A stretch of 64,000 bases of DNA. Source: Halalkalibacter okhensis (GTDB taxonomy: Bacteria > Bacillota > Bacilli > Bacillales > Bacillaceae_D). Each line of letters begins with the position of its first letter. The first letter of the stretch is position 1. The stretch covers positions 1 through 64,000 of the forward strand of contig NZ_JRJU01000012.1 in NCBI RefSeq assembly GCF_000787375.1, in the 5' to 3' direction. Below, in pieces: positions 21,316 through 30,913 of the stretch. A program made the translations under genes and the position numbers. Below the pieces are notes generated by a model. That model searched no databases. It was not told the DNA's origin and saw nothing but the letters and a program-made list of their open reading frames with translations.

Positions 21316-22467
21316 ATGATATATTTTGATCATGCTGCATCATCATATCCAAAGCCAGAACAAGTGGCATTCGCTATGCATGAGGCTGTGACTAGCTATA
21401 GTGCAAATCCTGGTCGTGGTGGCCATAAGCTGGCTGAACAAGCGGGAAATGTGATCGAACAGGCGAGAAAAAAAATAGCAACATTGTTTCATGCGCCAAG
21501 TAAAAAACATGTTTGGTTTTATCAAAATGCAACCATGGCACTTAATCAAGCGATCCTTGGTTTTCCTTTTCAAGAAGGAGATCATGTTGTAGCAACGATG
21601 TTTGAACATAATTCCATCATTAGGCCACTTGAAAAACTTGTTTTAGAAAAAGGCATTTCAATTACATATGTTGAGCCTAATGAAGAAGGGATTATTGATG
21701 TTAGGCAGTTTGAGGATGCGCATACTGAAAAGACACGTATGGTTGCTATTTCTCATGCGTCCAATGTAACAGGGGCGGTCGTCTCCATTAAAGATGTTGG
21801 AAAGTTTGCTAAAAAAGAAGAGATTGTCGTATTGCTCGATGCTTCTCAAACAGCTGGAACGATCCCGATCGATATGGAGAGTGATGGGATAGACTTATTA
21901 GCTTTTGCCGGACATAAATCTTTATTAGGACCACAAGGAACTGGGGTTTTACTATCAAAAGGTGATTATAATCTATCTCCACTAGTTGTAGGAGGGACAG
22001 GCAGTCAATCTGAGCTTCTTCATCAACCACAAAGTTGGCCTAATCGGTACGAGGCTGGTACGTTGAATACACCGGGAATTGCTGGTCTAGCAGCTGGAAT
22101 CGATGCAGTAATTGAAATGGGGATAGAGGCTATATGGGAACATGAAAAAGAACTTATGGATCACTTCATAAAAGGACTTGCTGGTATTTCAGGTGTGACT
22201 AGCTATGGACCATCTGATTTATCTAAGAGAGTTGCGGTCATTCCTTTTGAAATAGAAGGGATTGCTAGTCATGAAGCTGCGATGATCTTAGATGAACATT
22301 ACCAGATCGCTGTCCGAGCTGGAATGCACTGTGCTCCTAAAACTCACGAAACATTACAGACAAGTGAGAATGGGCTGGTTCGCGTGAGTTTCGGCCCCTA
22401 TAACACGATCAAAGAAGTAGATACACTTTTGGAAGCTATAGAAGAGATTAGACAAGCATTTTTGTAG
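21316..22467 (+). CDS. Class V aminotransferase, cysteine-desulfurase-like
   Basis: PLP enzyme of the class V/NifS-SufS fold, 383 residues. Visible features are IYFDHAASSYPKPEQVAFAM at the N-terminus, NATMALNQAI, ISHASNVTGAV with the PLP-contacting His, LLDASQTAGTIPID, the PLP lysine in FAGHKSLLGPQGTG, and near the end RAGMHCAPKTHETL, with a cysteine where desulfurases carry the persulfide. It may be a cysteine desulfurase feeding sulfur to tRNA or Fe-S assembly, but the exact acceptor is unknown. The ATG has a weak AGAGGA upstream. It is followed after 13 bases by a DUF554 membrane gene, so the two are probably cotranscribed. Confidence 0.88.
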   Translation: MIYFDHAASSYPKPEQVAFAMHEAVTSYSANPGRGGHKLAEQAGNVIEQARKKIATLFHAPSKKHVWFYQNATMALNQAILGFPFQEGDHVVATMFEHNSIIRPLEKLVLEKGISITYVEPNEEGIIDVRQFEDAHTEKTRMVAISHASNVTGAVVSIKDVGKFAKKEEIVVLLDASQTAGTIPIDMESDGIDLLAFAGHKSLLGPQGTGVLLSKGDYNLSPLVVGGTGSQSELLHQPQSWPNRYEAGTLNTPGIAGLAAGIDAVIEMGIEAIWEHEKELMDHFIKGLAGISGVTSYGPSDLSKRVAVIPFEIEGIASHEAAMILDEHYQIAVRAGMHCAPKTHETLQTSENGLVRVSFGPYNTIKEVDTLLEAIEEIRQAFL

Positions 22468-22480
22468 AGGAGAAGAGAGA

Positions 22481-23185
22481 ATGGTTTTAACGGGGACACT
22501 TGTAAACGGCCTTGCTATCGTAGTAGCTGCAGTTGTAGGCTTATTAGTTCGTAACATACCAGAAAAAATGAAAACAACGACAATGCAGGGGATTGCACTT
22601 GCTGTGGTCGTTTTGGGAATTGGAATGACGCAAAAAAGCGAGCAATTTCTTATTGTTATTGGTAGTCTTGTTATTGGTGGAATCATAGGAGAGCAAATTG
22701 ATATAGAAGAACGCCTAAATCGCGTAGGTGCCTGGATTGAGACGAAAGTAGGGGCAAAGGAAGACGGGGCGGTAGCAAAAGCTTTTGTTACAGCAACTTT
22801 GATTTATGTTGTTGGTGCGATGGCTATTCTTGGTGCATTAGACAGTGGGTTACGCGGTGATCATTCAGTTCTTTACACTAAATCATTGCTTGATGGCTTC
22901 TCAGCACTTATTTTCACTTCAACGTTAGGGATTGGCGTTATCTTTTCAGCAATCCCAGTTGTACTGTATCAAGGGGGAATTGCTCTTCTTGCAACACAAA
23001 TTAACCAATATGTACCGACAGTGTTAATGGACTCTTTTATTGTCGAGATGACAGCGACTGGTGGGGTCATGATTATTGCCATTGGTTTAAATATATTAGG
23101 GATTTTGAAAATACGAGTAGCGAACTTATTACCTAGTATTCTAGTTGTAGCAGTGTTAGTTACAGCTATGTATTATTTTGCTTAA
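22481..23185 (+). CDS. DUF554 family membrane protein
   Basis: Integral membrane protein of 234 residues, of the DUF554 (YqgA/YdfK-like) family, whose role is not established. It begins VLTGTLVNGLAIVVAAVVGL and has roughly six or seven hydrophobic segments, with SLVIGGIIGEQIDIEERL and TLGIGVIFSAIPVVLYQGGI as recognisable blocks. It has GGAGAAGAGAG upstream of the ATG and sits directly behind the class V aminotransferase gene. It converges with yyaC, and repeat copy 4 lies between them. Confidence 0.85.
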   Translation: MVLTGTLVNGLAIVVAAVVGLLVRNIPEKMKTTTMQGIALAVVVLGIGMTQKSEQFLIVIGSLVIGGIIGEQIDIEERLNRVGAWIETKVGAKEDGAVAKAFVTATLIYVVGAMAILGALDSGLRGDHSVLYTKSLLDGFSALIFTSTLGIGVIFSAIPVVLYQGGIALLATQINQYVPTVLMDSFIVEMTATGGVMIIAIGLNILGILKIRVANLLPSILVVAVLVTAMYYFA

Positions 23186-23213
23186 ATCTATGAAACTCCA
23201 CTGTAGACTAAAC

Positions 23214-23292
23214 AAGGCCACTGAAAAAGGTACGATTTTTACCTTTTTCAGTGGCCTTTAAGTCATGCAAAGGTGTGAAGCCATTGCTGTTT
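23214..23292 (-). repeat. Structured dispersed repeat, copy 4 (internally deleted)
   Basis: The long hairpin is intact: arms 23214-23232 and 23240-23258 make a perfect 19-bp stem with loop CGATTTT (AAAATCG on the minus strand). Beyond it only the edge blocks remain, including CATTGC at 23282-23287 and TGAAGCCATTGCTGTTTCCTC, which match the borders of copies 2 and 3 on the opposite strand. The central roughly 110 bases are missing. It stands between two convergent genes and can serve both as a terminator. Confidence 0.75.
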
Positions 23293-23302
23293 CCTCGCCT
23301 TT

Positions 23303-23956
23303 CTACAGAGGGGTTTCATTTTTGGATCGTAATAATATTTGTGGCTTTAAACGTAACGATTGTAAAAGAGATGGAGTGGCAACTTGTTCAGGAAGACGTT
23401 GATCCGCTGCAATAATCGTCTTTGCCATCGTTTCGGCCATTTGCATCACCGTATGCAACCGAGTATTTTGCAAAACAAAGTATTCCATCATCCCGCCGAT
23501 GTTCACAATACCTGTCATATGAATGTCACCAATAGAAGGAAGTTTCTTTTGAACAGCCGCACCTGGTTGGACAGGGCCATCAGCAAGGGCAATTTTGCCA
23601 ACGCTGTTCATTCTGCCAAGGCACGCATCAATGGCTAAAATAAACGGGCGTGAATGGTTATCTTTAATTTCTGCTAACCGATCCTCTAGATTGACCGCGT
23701 GAACAGGATTTTTTAATGTTCCATAAACATGAAAGCGTTTCAAATGAGCATCTTCTAATTTTGTTCCAATCAATGGGCCTAATGAGTCCCCAGTAGATCG
23801 ATCGGTACCAATACACACAATGACGAGGTCACGCTTACTATGAATTTCTGTCATGTTAACTAGTTGATCAGATAATTGCCTAACCGCTGTTTCTTCTTCC
23901 ATATGCACACGCATGGATGAACTTTTTTTTCCAAACAGACGATGGTTTGTACTCAT
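23303..23956 (-). CDS. yyaC: Spore protease YyaC
   Basis: Member of the YyaC family (DUF1256), related to the germination protease GPR that degrades small acid-soluble spore proteins; it is sporulation-associated in B. subtilis. The ATG at 23956 is chosen because AAAGGAGGCGAGG lies directly upstream, giving 217 residues; the frame is open 20 codons further without such a site. Visible blocks are LVIVCIGTDRSTGDSLGPLI, ILAIDACLGRMNSVGKIALA, and DIHMTGIVNIGGMMEYFVLQ, with the conserved aspartates of the fold. It faces the repeat copy 4 terminator. Confidence 0.9.
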   Translation of the reverse strand: MSTNHRLFGKKSSSMRVHMEEETAVRQLSDQLVNMTEIHSKRDLVIVCIGTDRSTGDSLGPLIGTKLEDAHLKRFHVYGTLKNPVHAVNLEDRLAEIKDNHSRPFILAIDACLGRMNSVGKIALADGPVQPGAAVQKKLPSIGDIHMTGIVNIGGMMEYFVLQNTRLHTVMQMAETMAKTIIAADQRLPEQVATPSLLQSLRLKPQILLRSKNETPL

Positions 23957-24097
23957 AACCTCGCCTCCTTTGCCATAGTAGTAACAGTATACGGAACTTT
24001 TTTCCTTTCTATACATAAAGAGTTCACATAATCTAAACAGATGTGTTGATTAAAACAGTTGAGTTTCACTTAGTAGAGGGCGAGGAGAGGATTTTAT

Positions 24098-25114
24098 ATG
24101 TGGGGAAATGGCTTAAAGTGGATGTTTCTTATAATAGGTACAATGATAGGGGCTGGCTATGCTTCTGGTAGGGAGCTTTGGGAATTTTTTGGTGCTGAAA
24201 GTGGACTAGCAATTATCTTATTTGCCATTCTATTTATCATTTCAGTAAAAGTCATTTTAAATATTAGTTATATGAATCAATCAAAACACTATTTGCCAGT
24301 TCTGCAAGTGTTAATGGGAAAACGCTTGTCCCAAATGTATGACATTATGATTATCATTTATTTATTTTCGACAACGGTCATCATGCTCGCTGGAGGTGGA
24401 GCAACGCTAGAAGTCATTCATATTCCTTATTGGCTAGGCACTCTAATCATTGGTGGATTGGTGGTCGTTCTCTTTTTGTGGGATACGAAGGGAATGACAT
24501 CAATGAATGCATTTATTATTCCCATACTCATCGTGTTTTTAATTGCGATATTAGTAGCATTTCAGTATCTTAAAGGATTTCCGATTGAGTTTAAGATTGA
24601 TGCGCAGCATAATTGGCCATCTGCCTTAACGTTTACAGCGTTAAATATCTTGCCACTCATTGCTGTTCTTGGTGCAATCGGTCATGAAATTAAACATAAG
24701 GGCGAAATGTGGATTGCTTCATTAGGTAGTGGGATTATATTAGGCTCGATTTCCTTTTTATATAACGAATCATTGCTGCAAGTAGCTAGTGATATTATGT
24801 TATATGAAATCCCGCTTTTTGCCATTTTAAAACACTACCCTTATTTTATGATGTTAATCATGTCAGCACTATTATGGCTTGCCATTTATACGACGGCAGC
24901 AGCTGGAGTATTTGGGTTGTTATCTAGGATGAGGGCATGGGTAAAGGGACCAGCCTGGTTAATCGCCTTGTTTCTCATTGCAATTATGGCACCGTTAACG
25001 ACATTCGGATTTTCTACCCTTATTTCAATCCTTTACCCGCTATATGGTGTGTTAAATCTGTTCGTTCTAGCTTCGATCTTACTCTATCCAATTATGAATC
25101 ATAAAGCACTGTAA
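24098..25114 (+). CDS. YkvI family membrane protein
   Basis: Polytopic membrane protein of 338 residues with about ten hydrophobic segments, of the YkvI family that resembles LeuT-fold amino-acid transporters. The first segment carries LIIGTMIGAGYASGRELWEF, a glycine-rich unwound-helix-type motif. Further blocks are LAGGGATLEVIHIPYW and LPLIAVLGAIGHEIKHKGE. The substrate is unknown. The ATG has GAGGAGAGG upstream. It stands alone between yyaC (divergent) and the chemoreceptor gene. Confidence 0.82.
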   Translation: MWGNGLKWMFLIIGTMIGAGYASGRELWEFFGAESGLAIILFAILFIISVKVILNISYMNQSKHYLPVLQVLMGKRLSQMYDIMIIIYLFSTTVIMLAGGGATLEVIHIPYWLGTLIIGGLVVVLFLWDTKGMTSMNAFIIPILIVFLIAILVAFQYLKGFPIEFKIDAQHNWPSALTFTALNILPLIAVLGAIGHEIKHKGEMWIASLGSGIILGSISFLYNESLLQVASDIMLYEIPLFAILKHYPYFMMLIMSALLWLAIYTTAAAGVFGLLSRMRAWVKGPAWLIALFLIAIMAPLTTFGFSTLISILYPLYGVLNLFVLASILLYPIMNHKAL

Positions 25115-25321
25115 TTAAATTGTTTGTCAGAAAGAATTGAATAGATAAGTTTTGTTAAAGAACCTGTTATGAGAACTTATTCGTAGCAGGTTTTTTATTT
25201 ATACTATCTCGCAAAAAAATTTTATTGTGAGATTTTATTAGGAAGATAGTACCGGCATGAAAATGATTCTGTTATACTAGTTTGTTATAAATACTAGATT
25301 AACAGAAAGGAAAATGAGCAG

Positions 25322-27331
25322 ATGTTTAAAAAAATCCAATCAAAAGTAATGGCATTAATCACCATTATATTAATGGTGGCAATTGTAACAGTTTCCTTCA
25401 TTACCTATTCACAAACGAAGAATATCATTGTAAGTAGTACAGAACATGAGGCAAGCAATGTTGTTCATGAGATTTCTAGGTTTACAAGTCAATATCTTCA
25501 ACAATTCTCTAATCAATTACTGTTATTTAGTGAAGATAATAGAGTAATCGAGTACATAATGGAGTTAAAAGAAGAAACAACAGCGTTAAATGGACGTGCT
25601 GTTACGGATGGATTTTTAAGCTATACAGAGTTAAATGAAAGCATCGAATTAGTCTATATCGGTACGGAAAATAAAGTAATGGACGTAACGCCAAATGTAA
25701 CCTTGCCTGATGACTTCGATCCAACAAGTCGTCCGTGGTATATTGCTGCAAAAGAGAGTCCAAATGAAGTCATTTGGACTGAACCCTATGTCACTCAAGA
25801 TGAAAGTGGAGAAATTGTCGTAACGGCAGCAAAAGCTGTGTTGGACCCAGCGACTAACCATGTGTTAGGTGTCATTGGCTTTGATATTACATTAAACGCA
25901 TTAACGGCGATTATTAATCAAGTTGAAATAAATCATCAGGGATTTGCAGGTCTTTTTGACCCAGCAGGTACGGCGCTTGTTCATCCTACACATACAGGGG
26001 AAGACCTTTCAGAAAACGAAACAATACAACAAATGATCCAGGGCGGCGAACATGGGTATATTTCCTCCCATTTTGATGGGGTGGACCGTTTTATGTATTA
26101 TAGTACGATTCCAGAAACCGGTTGGCTTATAAATGCTGTTTATGATCATGATAGTATGTTTGCTCATTTGTATGATTTACGCAATAAAATTGCTCTCATT
26201 TCTCTTGTTTTACTCGCTCTTTCCTTAGCTATAGCCTATATGGTTTCTAGCAATATTACGAAGCCTATCAAGCAATTAAAAACGCATGTGAGCAAAGTAG
26301 CATCAGGAGACCTTACTGTTAAGGCTTCGCTAAAAGCAAAGGATGAAGTTGGTCAATTAACGAGTGATTTTAATGAAATGGTTAGTCAAATGAAGAGTTT
26401 GATTGAATCAGTCCAACAATCAGCCAACGAAGTAAATGATTCAGCAGGAAGTCTAAGTGCTCTTTCAGAAGAGACGATTGCATCAAGTGAAGAAGTTTCT
26501 TCAGCCGTTGCCGAGATAGCAAGTGGCTCTAGTAAACAAGTTGATGATGTGGATGATACAAAAAATCGAACATTAGCCTTATCAAATCAAATTGAAAAAG
26601 TGACACGCGAAACATTTGAAATGGAGCAAATTTCAAAATCGACAAAAAAAGTTAGTGTAAGGGGAACGGAAAAAGTAGCAACATTGCAAGAAAAAACAAT
26701 AGAAGCAAACCGAGTTCTACAAAATGTGGAAGAAGTGGTTTCGGGTTTATATAGTAAGGTTGCCGAAATTGAACAGGTTATGGGAACGATTAATGGCATT
26801 TCAGAGCAAACGAATTTACTCGCATTAAACGCAAGTATTGAAGCAGCAAGAGCAGGTGAACATGGAAAAGGGTTTGCTGTTGTCGCATCAGAAGTTCGAA
26901 AGCTAGCAGAGCAATCGTCCAATGCGACAGTTGGAGTGAGCGAAACCATTAGCGGCATTATTACGCAATCTGAAAAAGTAAGAGCAGAACTTAGCAAAAC
27001 AAATGAAATATTCCAGCTGCAAACCGAGGCTGTCCATGATACTCAGTCATCCTTTGCCCAAGTAGTCTCGTCTATAGAAGAGATTGTTTCATCTCTTTCA
27101 TTGATTCGAACTGAAGTAGAAACAATGACTACGCATAAAGATATGGTCGTCGATAGTATGCAAAATATCGCAGCCGTTGCTCAAGAGGCATCAGCATCAG
27201 TAGAAGAGGTAAATGCAGCAAGTGACCAACAAGTAGATGCGTTAACTCAAGTGGCAAGTTCGGCTGAGCAGTTAAACCAATCAAGTTCTAAGTTAATGGA
27301 ATTAATTAAGCAATTTAAAGTGAAGTCATAA
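25322..27331 (+). CDS. Methyl-accepting chemotaxis protein
   Basis: Transmembrane chemoreceptor of 669 residues. An N-terminal membrane segment ([20 protein letters not shown]) is followed by an extracellular double-Cache sensor domain (about 35-280; [16 protein letters not shown] and [20 protein letters not shown] are typical dCache blocks). A second membrane segment (about 290-310), a HAMP domain ([20 protein letters not shown]) and a long signalling coiled coil follow. The CheA/CheW-contacting hairpin tip is [20 protein letters not shown]. The Cache motif suggests a small ligand such as an amino acid or carboxylate, which is inference. It is monocistronic. Confidence 0.95.
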   Translation: MFKKIQSKVMALITIILMVAIVTVSFITYSQTKNIIVSSTEHEASNVVHEISRFTSQYLQQFSNQLLLFSEDNRVIEYIMELKEETTALNGRAVTDGFLSYTELNESIELVYIGTENKVMDVTPNVTLPDDFDPTSRPWYIAAKESPNEVIWTEPYVTQDESGEIVVTAAKAVLDPATNHVLGVIGFDITLNALTAIINQVEINHQGFAGLFDPAGTALVHPTHTGEDLSENETIQQMIQGGEHGYISSHFDGVDRFMYYSTIPETGWLINAVYDHDSMFAHLYDLRNKIALISLVLLALSLAIAYMVSSNITKPIKQLKTHVSKVASGDLTVKASLKAKDEVGQLTSDFNEMVSQMKSLIESVQQSANEVNDSAGSLSALSEETIASSEEVSSAVAEIASGSSKQVDDVDDTKNRTLALSNQIEKVTRETFEMEQISKSTKKVSVRGTEKVATLQEKTIEANRVLQNVEEVVSGLYSKVAEIEQVMGTINGISEQTNLLALNASIEAARAGEHGKGFAVVASEVRKLAEQSSNATVGVSETISGIITQSEKVRAELSKTNEIFQLQTEAVHDTQSSFAQVVSSIEEIVSSLSLIRTEVETMTTHKDMVVDSMQNIAAVAQEASASVEEVNAASDQQVDALTQVASSAEQLNQSSSKLMELIKQFKVKS

Positions 27332-27416
27332 TTAGTAGACGTTTCTCGACTCAGGTGGATGTTTTCGTGTATAATAACAACCATTAAAAGGCTGGTTAAA
27401 AAGGGAGGCATCCTGC

Positions 27417-27611
27417 ATGATGAATAAAGAGTTTGCTCTCCATGATGTTGTAGAGATGAAAAAGCAGCATCCTTGTGGGGAAAATCGTTGGAAGATCATT
27501 CGGATGGGGATGGATGTCCGTATTAAGTGCCTCGGTTGTGAGCATAGTGTCATGCTTCCTCGAAAGGATTTTGCAAAGAAACTTAAAAGAGTAATAGAGC
27601 AAGGGTCGTAA
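27417..27611 (+). CDS. yyzM: DUF951 small protein
   Basis: A 64-residue protein of the DUF951 family, found just upstream of ychF in many Firmicutes (yyzM in B. subtilis). It shows MKKQHPCGENRWKIIRMGMD, VRIKCLGCEHSVMLPR and a basic C-terminus. The CxxC (CLGC) and the earlier HPCG could bind a metal, and the beta-rich fold suggests nucleic-acid binding, but neither is shown. The ATG has AAAGGGAGG upstream. Confidence 0.88.
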   Translation: MMNKEFALHDVVEMKKQHPCGENRWKIIRMGMDVRIKCLGCEHSVMLPRKDFAKKLKRVIEQGS

Positions 27612-27615
27612 TAAA

Positions 27616-27664
27616 ACAAGGCGATTAATAGGTATGCGTGCCTAGATTGCCTTGTCTTTTTATT
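27616..27664 (+). terminator. Terminator after the DUF951 gene
   Basis: ACAAGGCGAT and ATTGCCTTGT form the base of an imperfect stem followed by CTTTTTATT. It separates the DUF951 gene from ychF. Confidence 0.7.
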
Positions 27665-27763
27665 GTGTAATCACTATAATTGGTATGGTTGAAAAGGTTT
27701 TATCATAAGAAATGTGCACTTATACTGTGGTATGTTCATAAATAGAAGAAGGAAGTGAGTATT

Positions 27764-28864
27764 TTGGCTTTAACAACTGGAATCGTCGGTTTGCCAAATG
27801 TGGGAAAGTCGACGTTATTTAATGCAATTACACAAGCTGGTGCTGAATCAGCAAATTACCCTTTCTGTACGATTGATCCAAATGTAGGAATCGTTGAGGT
27901 ACCTGATGTCCGCTTGCAAAAGTTAACGGAATTAGTTGAACCGAAAAAAACCATTCCAACGGCATTTGAATTCACTGATATCGCAGGAATCGTAGAAGGA
28001 GCAAGCAAAGGAGAGGGCCTTGGAAATAAGTTTCTTTCACACATTCGTCAAGTAGATGCGATCTCTCATGTTGTTCGTTGCTTTGCTGATGATAACATCA
28101 CTCACGTTTCTGGAGGCGTAAATCCGATTCGTGACATCGAAGTCATCAACCTTGAGCTAATCTTGGCTGACCTTGAATCAATTGAAAAGCGTATCACACG
28201 TGTTGCTAAATTAGCTAAGACAAGAGATAAAGAGGCCGTCGCTGAGCTTGAGGTACTTGAGCTTCTACGTGATGCGTTTGAAAATGAAAAACCAGCACGC
28301 AGCGTTGATTTTACAGATGAACAGCAAAAGATTGTTAAAAACCTTCATCTGCTTACGAGTAAACCTGTCTTATATGTAGCAAATGTTAGTGAAGAAGATT
28401 TACTTTCACCTGATGATAATGAGTATGTGAAGCTAGTAAAAGAGTTTGCGGCAGCAGAAGGCAGTCAAGTTATTTTGGTTTGTGCCAAAATTGAATCAGA
28501 AATTGCTGAACTAGAAGGCGAAGAAAAGCAAATGTTTCTTGAAGAGTTAGGGATCAAAGAATCAGGACTTGATCAATTGATTCGTGCAGCATATGACTTA
28601 CTTGGACTACAAACGTACTTCACAGCAGGTGTCCAAGAAGTACGAGCATGGACATTCCGTAAAGGAACAAAAGCTCCACAAGCAGCAGGAATTATCCATA
28701 CAGACTTCGAACGCGGGTTTATTCGTGCAGAGGTCGTATCATACGATGATTTAGTCGACGCAGGAACCATGGCCGTCGCCAAAGAAAGAGGAAAAGTACG
28801 CCTAGAAGGAAAAGAATACATCGTCCAAGACGGAGATGTCGTCCACTTTAGATTTAATGTATAA
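27764..28864 (+). CDS. ychF: Ribosome-binding ATPase YchF
   Basis: Obg-family P-loop protein that prefers ATP (yyaF in B. subtilis). It binds ribosomes and is linked to stress responses. I start at the TTG at 27764 (366 residues, [19 protein letters not shown]), which fits the family N-terminus and lies eight bases after AAGGAAG; a GTG at 27755 would add three residues. Motifs are G1 [10 protein letters not shown]3 [19 protein letters not shown], and the atypical G4 replaced by YVANVSE, which accounts for ATP preference in the family. The TGS domain closes the protein ([18 protein letters not shown]). Repeat copy 5 begins right at the stop codon. Confidence 0.96.
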   Translation: MALTTGIVGLPNVGKSTLFNAITQAGAESANYPFCTIDPNVGIVEVPDVRLQKLTELVEPKKTIPTAFEFTDIAGIVEGASKGEGLGNKFLSHIRQVDAISHVVRCFADDNITHVSGGVNPIRDIEVINLELILADLESIEKRITRVAKLAKTRDKEAVAELEVLELLRDAFENEKPARSVDFTDEQQKIVKNLHLLTSKPVLYVANVSEEDLLSPDDNEYVKLVKEFAAAEGSQVILVCAKIESEIAELEGEEKQMFLEELGIKESGLDQLIRAAYDLLGLQTYFTAGVQEVRAWTFRKGTKAPQAAGIIHTDFERGFIRAEVVSYDDLVDAGTMAVAKERGKVRLEGKEYIVQDGDVVHFRFNV

Positions 28865-28993
28865 GAGCAACAAGAAAAAGGCCGGTCTTTGGCCTTTTTC
28901 TTGTTGCTCAAAGCAATGAGCGGAGCCGCCGTAAAGGTCTTAAGCGTTTTGAGTGCTCTTCTCACAACGCGCACGGCGAGCGGAGCCATTGCC
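28865..28993 (-). repeat. Structured dispersed repeat, copy 5 (ychF terminator)
   Basis: The long hairpin (28865-28909) has a perfect 19-bp stem with loop GGTCTTT. It begins on the base after the ychF stop and should terminate ychF. Outer stem GCAATG (28913-28918) with CATTGC (28987-28992). Inner hairpin CGTTTTGAG/CTCACAACG (28945-28953, 28961-28969) has one mismatch and loop TGCTCTT. Confidence 0.8.
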
Positions 28994-29025
28994 ATCACCC
29001 GAGTGGGCTAGGGAGGGGTTTGATA

Positions 29026-29145
29026 AAAAAGGCCGGTCTTTGGCCTTTTTCTTGTTGCTCAAAGCAATGAGCGGAGCCGCCGTAAAGGTCTTAAGTATTT
29101 TGAGTGCTCTTCACAGGAACGCGCACGGCGAGAGAAGCCATTGCC
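29026..29145 (-). repeat. Structured dispersed repeat, copy 6 (tandem with copy 5)
   Basis: A second copy directly after copy 5, including about 30 bases of the same flank (ATCACCCGAGTG...). The long hairpin keeps only nine pairs (29026-29034 with 29042-29050, loop GGTCTTT). The outer stem GCAATG/CATTGC (29064-29069, 29139-29144) is intact, but the inner hairpin is damaged. Copies 5 and 6 look like a local tandem duplication followed by decay. Confidence 0.75.
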
Positions 29146-29208
29146 ATCACCCGAGTGAGCCAGGGAGGGTTTTGAGATCGTTGAAGAACCCTATTTTCAA
29201 GGATACAT

Positions 29209-29385
29209 GGATCCTCATTCCGCTATTTTTCACAAAACCTAGGTTTGAACCATGCTTTCGGATCCTGGTTCCGTTAATGGGGCATTTCCGCCTTTACATT
29301 GATAGTTTTTGGCCAGTTAACGGAATCAGGATCCCTTTTAGACCTCTTGGAGCAGCAATTCAGCATTTTAGCGGAACCAGGATCC
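29209..29385. repeat. Nested inverted repeats
   Basis: Two nested pairs are built on GGATCC plus TTCCG. The inner pair is GGATCCTGGTTCCGTTAA (29260-29277) with TTAACGGAATCAGGATCC (29317-29334), 17 of 18 matching. The outer pair is GGATCCTCATTCCGCTATTT (29209-29228) with TTTTAGCGGAACCAGGATCC (29366-29385), with a few mismatches. It contains no credible gene and differs from the other repeat family. The rest of the gap up to 29655 shows nothing I recognise. Confidence 0.65.
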
Positions 29386-29655
29386 GATTCGCTTATCTAA
29401 TATCGGGTCTTACCTTGTTACCCAAATGCGATGTTAGCTGAATACCAAAAATATGCGAATCAAACTCCTGTTTGCACTCTATACCGGGCTCCTTATACAA
29501 ACTTCCTTAACTCATTGTTCTCGCTTCCAAAATGCTTTGTATAAAATATAACAAGCAACTTGAGGGCTTTGAGCCACAGATAGTATAATGACTAAGAAGT
29601 TTCGAGTCGATTCTACATTTTAATTGACAAAATACAACATCCATTCAAAAACAGC

Positions 29656-29684
29656 TTGCAGAGGGAAATTCAGTCTGTTATAAT
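29656..29684 (+). promoter_or_regulatory. rpsF operon promoter
   Basis: TTGCAG (29656-29661), 17-base spacer, TATAAT (29679-29684), about 90 bases upstream of rpsF. Confidence 0.8.
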
Positions 29685-29691
29685 CGATAAA

Positions 29692-29773
29692 TGCGAGTGC
29701 AATGACTCATACTTTGAGTTAATGCTCCTTGCTCCAATTATGGAGCCGCTAGACCAAAAGGAGGTGGACCGGA
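29692..29773 (+). promoter_or_regulatory. Candidate S6:S18 autoregulatory leader
   Basis: The transcribed leader of the rpsF operon can fold into two hairpins (GACTCA/TGAGTT around 29701-29720; GCTCC/GGAGC at 29731-29746), and the sequence CCG occurs just after the second stem and again near the start codon. In many bacteria an S6:S18 complex binds a CCG-containing leader to repress this operon. The match here is judged by eye only. Confidence 0.4.
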
Positions 29774-30061
29774 ATGCGTAAGTACGAAATTATGTACATC
29801 ATCGCTCCAAACCTAGAAGAAGCAGCGACTAAGGAAGTTATCGAGCGTTTTAATAGCGTTTTAACTACAAATGGTGCTGAAATTGAAAAGGTTAACGAGA
29901 TGGGTAAGCGTCGTTTAGCATATGAAATCAACGATTTTCGTGAAGGTTTCTACGTATTGTTAAATGTACAAGCTAACTCAGAAGCGATTGCAGAATTCAA
30001 CCGTCTTATTAAGATCAACGATAACGTTATTCGTGTTCTTATTACAAAAGACGAAGAATAA
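29774..30061 (+). CDS. rpsF: 30S ribosomal protein S6
   Basis: Small-subunit protein of 95 residues that binds the central domain of 16S rRNA with S18. [20 protein letters not shown] and [20 protein letters not shown] are the typical blocks. It has AAAAGGAGGTGG upstream of the ATG. It is the first gene of the rpsF-ssb-rpsR operon, with ssb 27 bases behind. Confidence 0.98.
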   Translation: MRKYEIMYIIAPNLEEAATKEVIERFNSVLTTNGAEIEKVNEMGKRRLAYEINDFREGFYVLLNVQANSEAIAEFNRLIKINDNVIRVLITKDEE

Positions 30062-30088
30062 TTTATTTATGAAGTGGGAGGGGTTCGG

Positions 30089-30598
30089 ATGCTGAACCGA
30101 GTCGTGCTAGTTGGGCGTTTAACACGCGATCCAGAACTACGTTACACACCAAATGGAGTAGCAGTTGCTAACTTTACATTGGCAGTAAATCGTCCATTTT
30201 CTAATCAACAAGGTGAGCGCGAAGCAGATTTTATTAACTGTGTTATTTGGCGCAAACAAGCAGAAAATGTTGCTAACTATTTAAAAAAAGGTAGCTTAGC
30301 AGGTGTAGACGGCCGAATCCAAACACGTAGCTATGACAACAATGAAGGAAAACGTGTCTTCATCACAGAAGTTATGGCGGAAAGTGTTCAATTCCTTGAG
30401 CCACGTGGAGCTAATTCTAACTCCAATCAAGGACAAGGAAATGATTACTTTGGTGGTGGATCTGCTCCTAGTGGGAATGACTTTGGAGGTAGGCAGCAGA
30501 ACAATAATCAAAACCGTTCATCTGGTGGATTTAATGAGGATCCATTTGCAAATGACGGGAAGCCGATTGATATCTCGGATGATGATTTGCCATTCTAA
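30089..30598 (+). CDS. ssb: Single-stranded DNA-binding protein
   Basis: SSB of 169 residues, protecting single-stranded DNA in replication and repair. The OB fold covers about the first 105 residues ([40 protein letters not shown]). A Gly/Asn/Gln/Ser-rich linker follows (about 110-155), ending in the acidic tip DISDDDLPF that recruits partner proteins. The ATG at 30089 has GGGAGGGG upstream and gives the usual N-terminus; a GTG at 30074 would overlap that site. It lies between rpsF and rpsR. Confidence 0.97.
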   Translation: MLNRVVLVGRLTRDPELRYTPNGVAVANFTLAVNRPFSNQQGEREADFINCVIWRKQAENVANYLKKGSLAGVDGRIQTRSYDNNEGKRVFITEVMAESVQFLEPRGANSNSNQGQGNDYFGGGSAPSGNDFGGRQQNNNQNRSSGGFNEDPFANDGKPIDISDDDLPF

Positions 30599-30667
30599 CG
30601 ACCTCTCTTACTGTTCGTAGGAAAATAATGTGTTTGATAAATAATAATCTGAAAGGAGTGCTGTCTC

Positions 30668-30901
30668 ATGGCTCGTCGTGGTCGTCCAAAGCGTCGTAAA
30701 GTTTGTTTCTTCACTGTAAACAAAATTACGAAAATCGATTACAAAGATACGGATCTTCTAAAACGTTTCATTTCTGAGCGTGGTAAAATCTTACCTCGTC
30801 GTGTAACTGGAACTTCAGCGAAGTACCAACGTCAATTAACAATTGCTATTAAGCGTGCTCGTCAAATCGCTTTATTGCCTTACGTTAATGATGTAAACTA
30901 A
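30668..30901 (+). CDS. rpsR: 30S ribosomal protein S18
   Basis: Small-subunit protein of 77 residues, partner of S6. It starts [20 protein letters not shown] and contains [20 protein letters not shown] and [28 protein letters not shown] lies upstream of the ATG. It closes the operon in front of a strong terminator. Confidence 0.98.
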   Translation: MARRGRPKRRKVCFFTVNKITKIDYKDTDLLKRFISERGKILPRRVTGTSAKYQRQLTIAIKRARQIALLPYVNDVN

Positions 30902-30913
30902 TTATATATATAG

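Noticed and set aside
28953-29441. A 162-codon plus-strand reading frame after ychF
   Set aside because: It spans two tandem repeat copies and the nested inverted repeats; no binding site and no family similarity.
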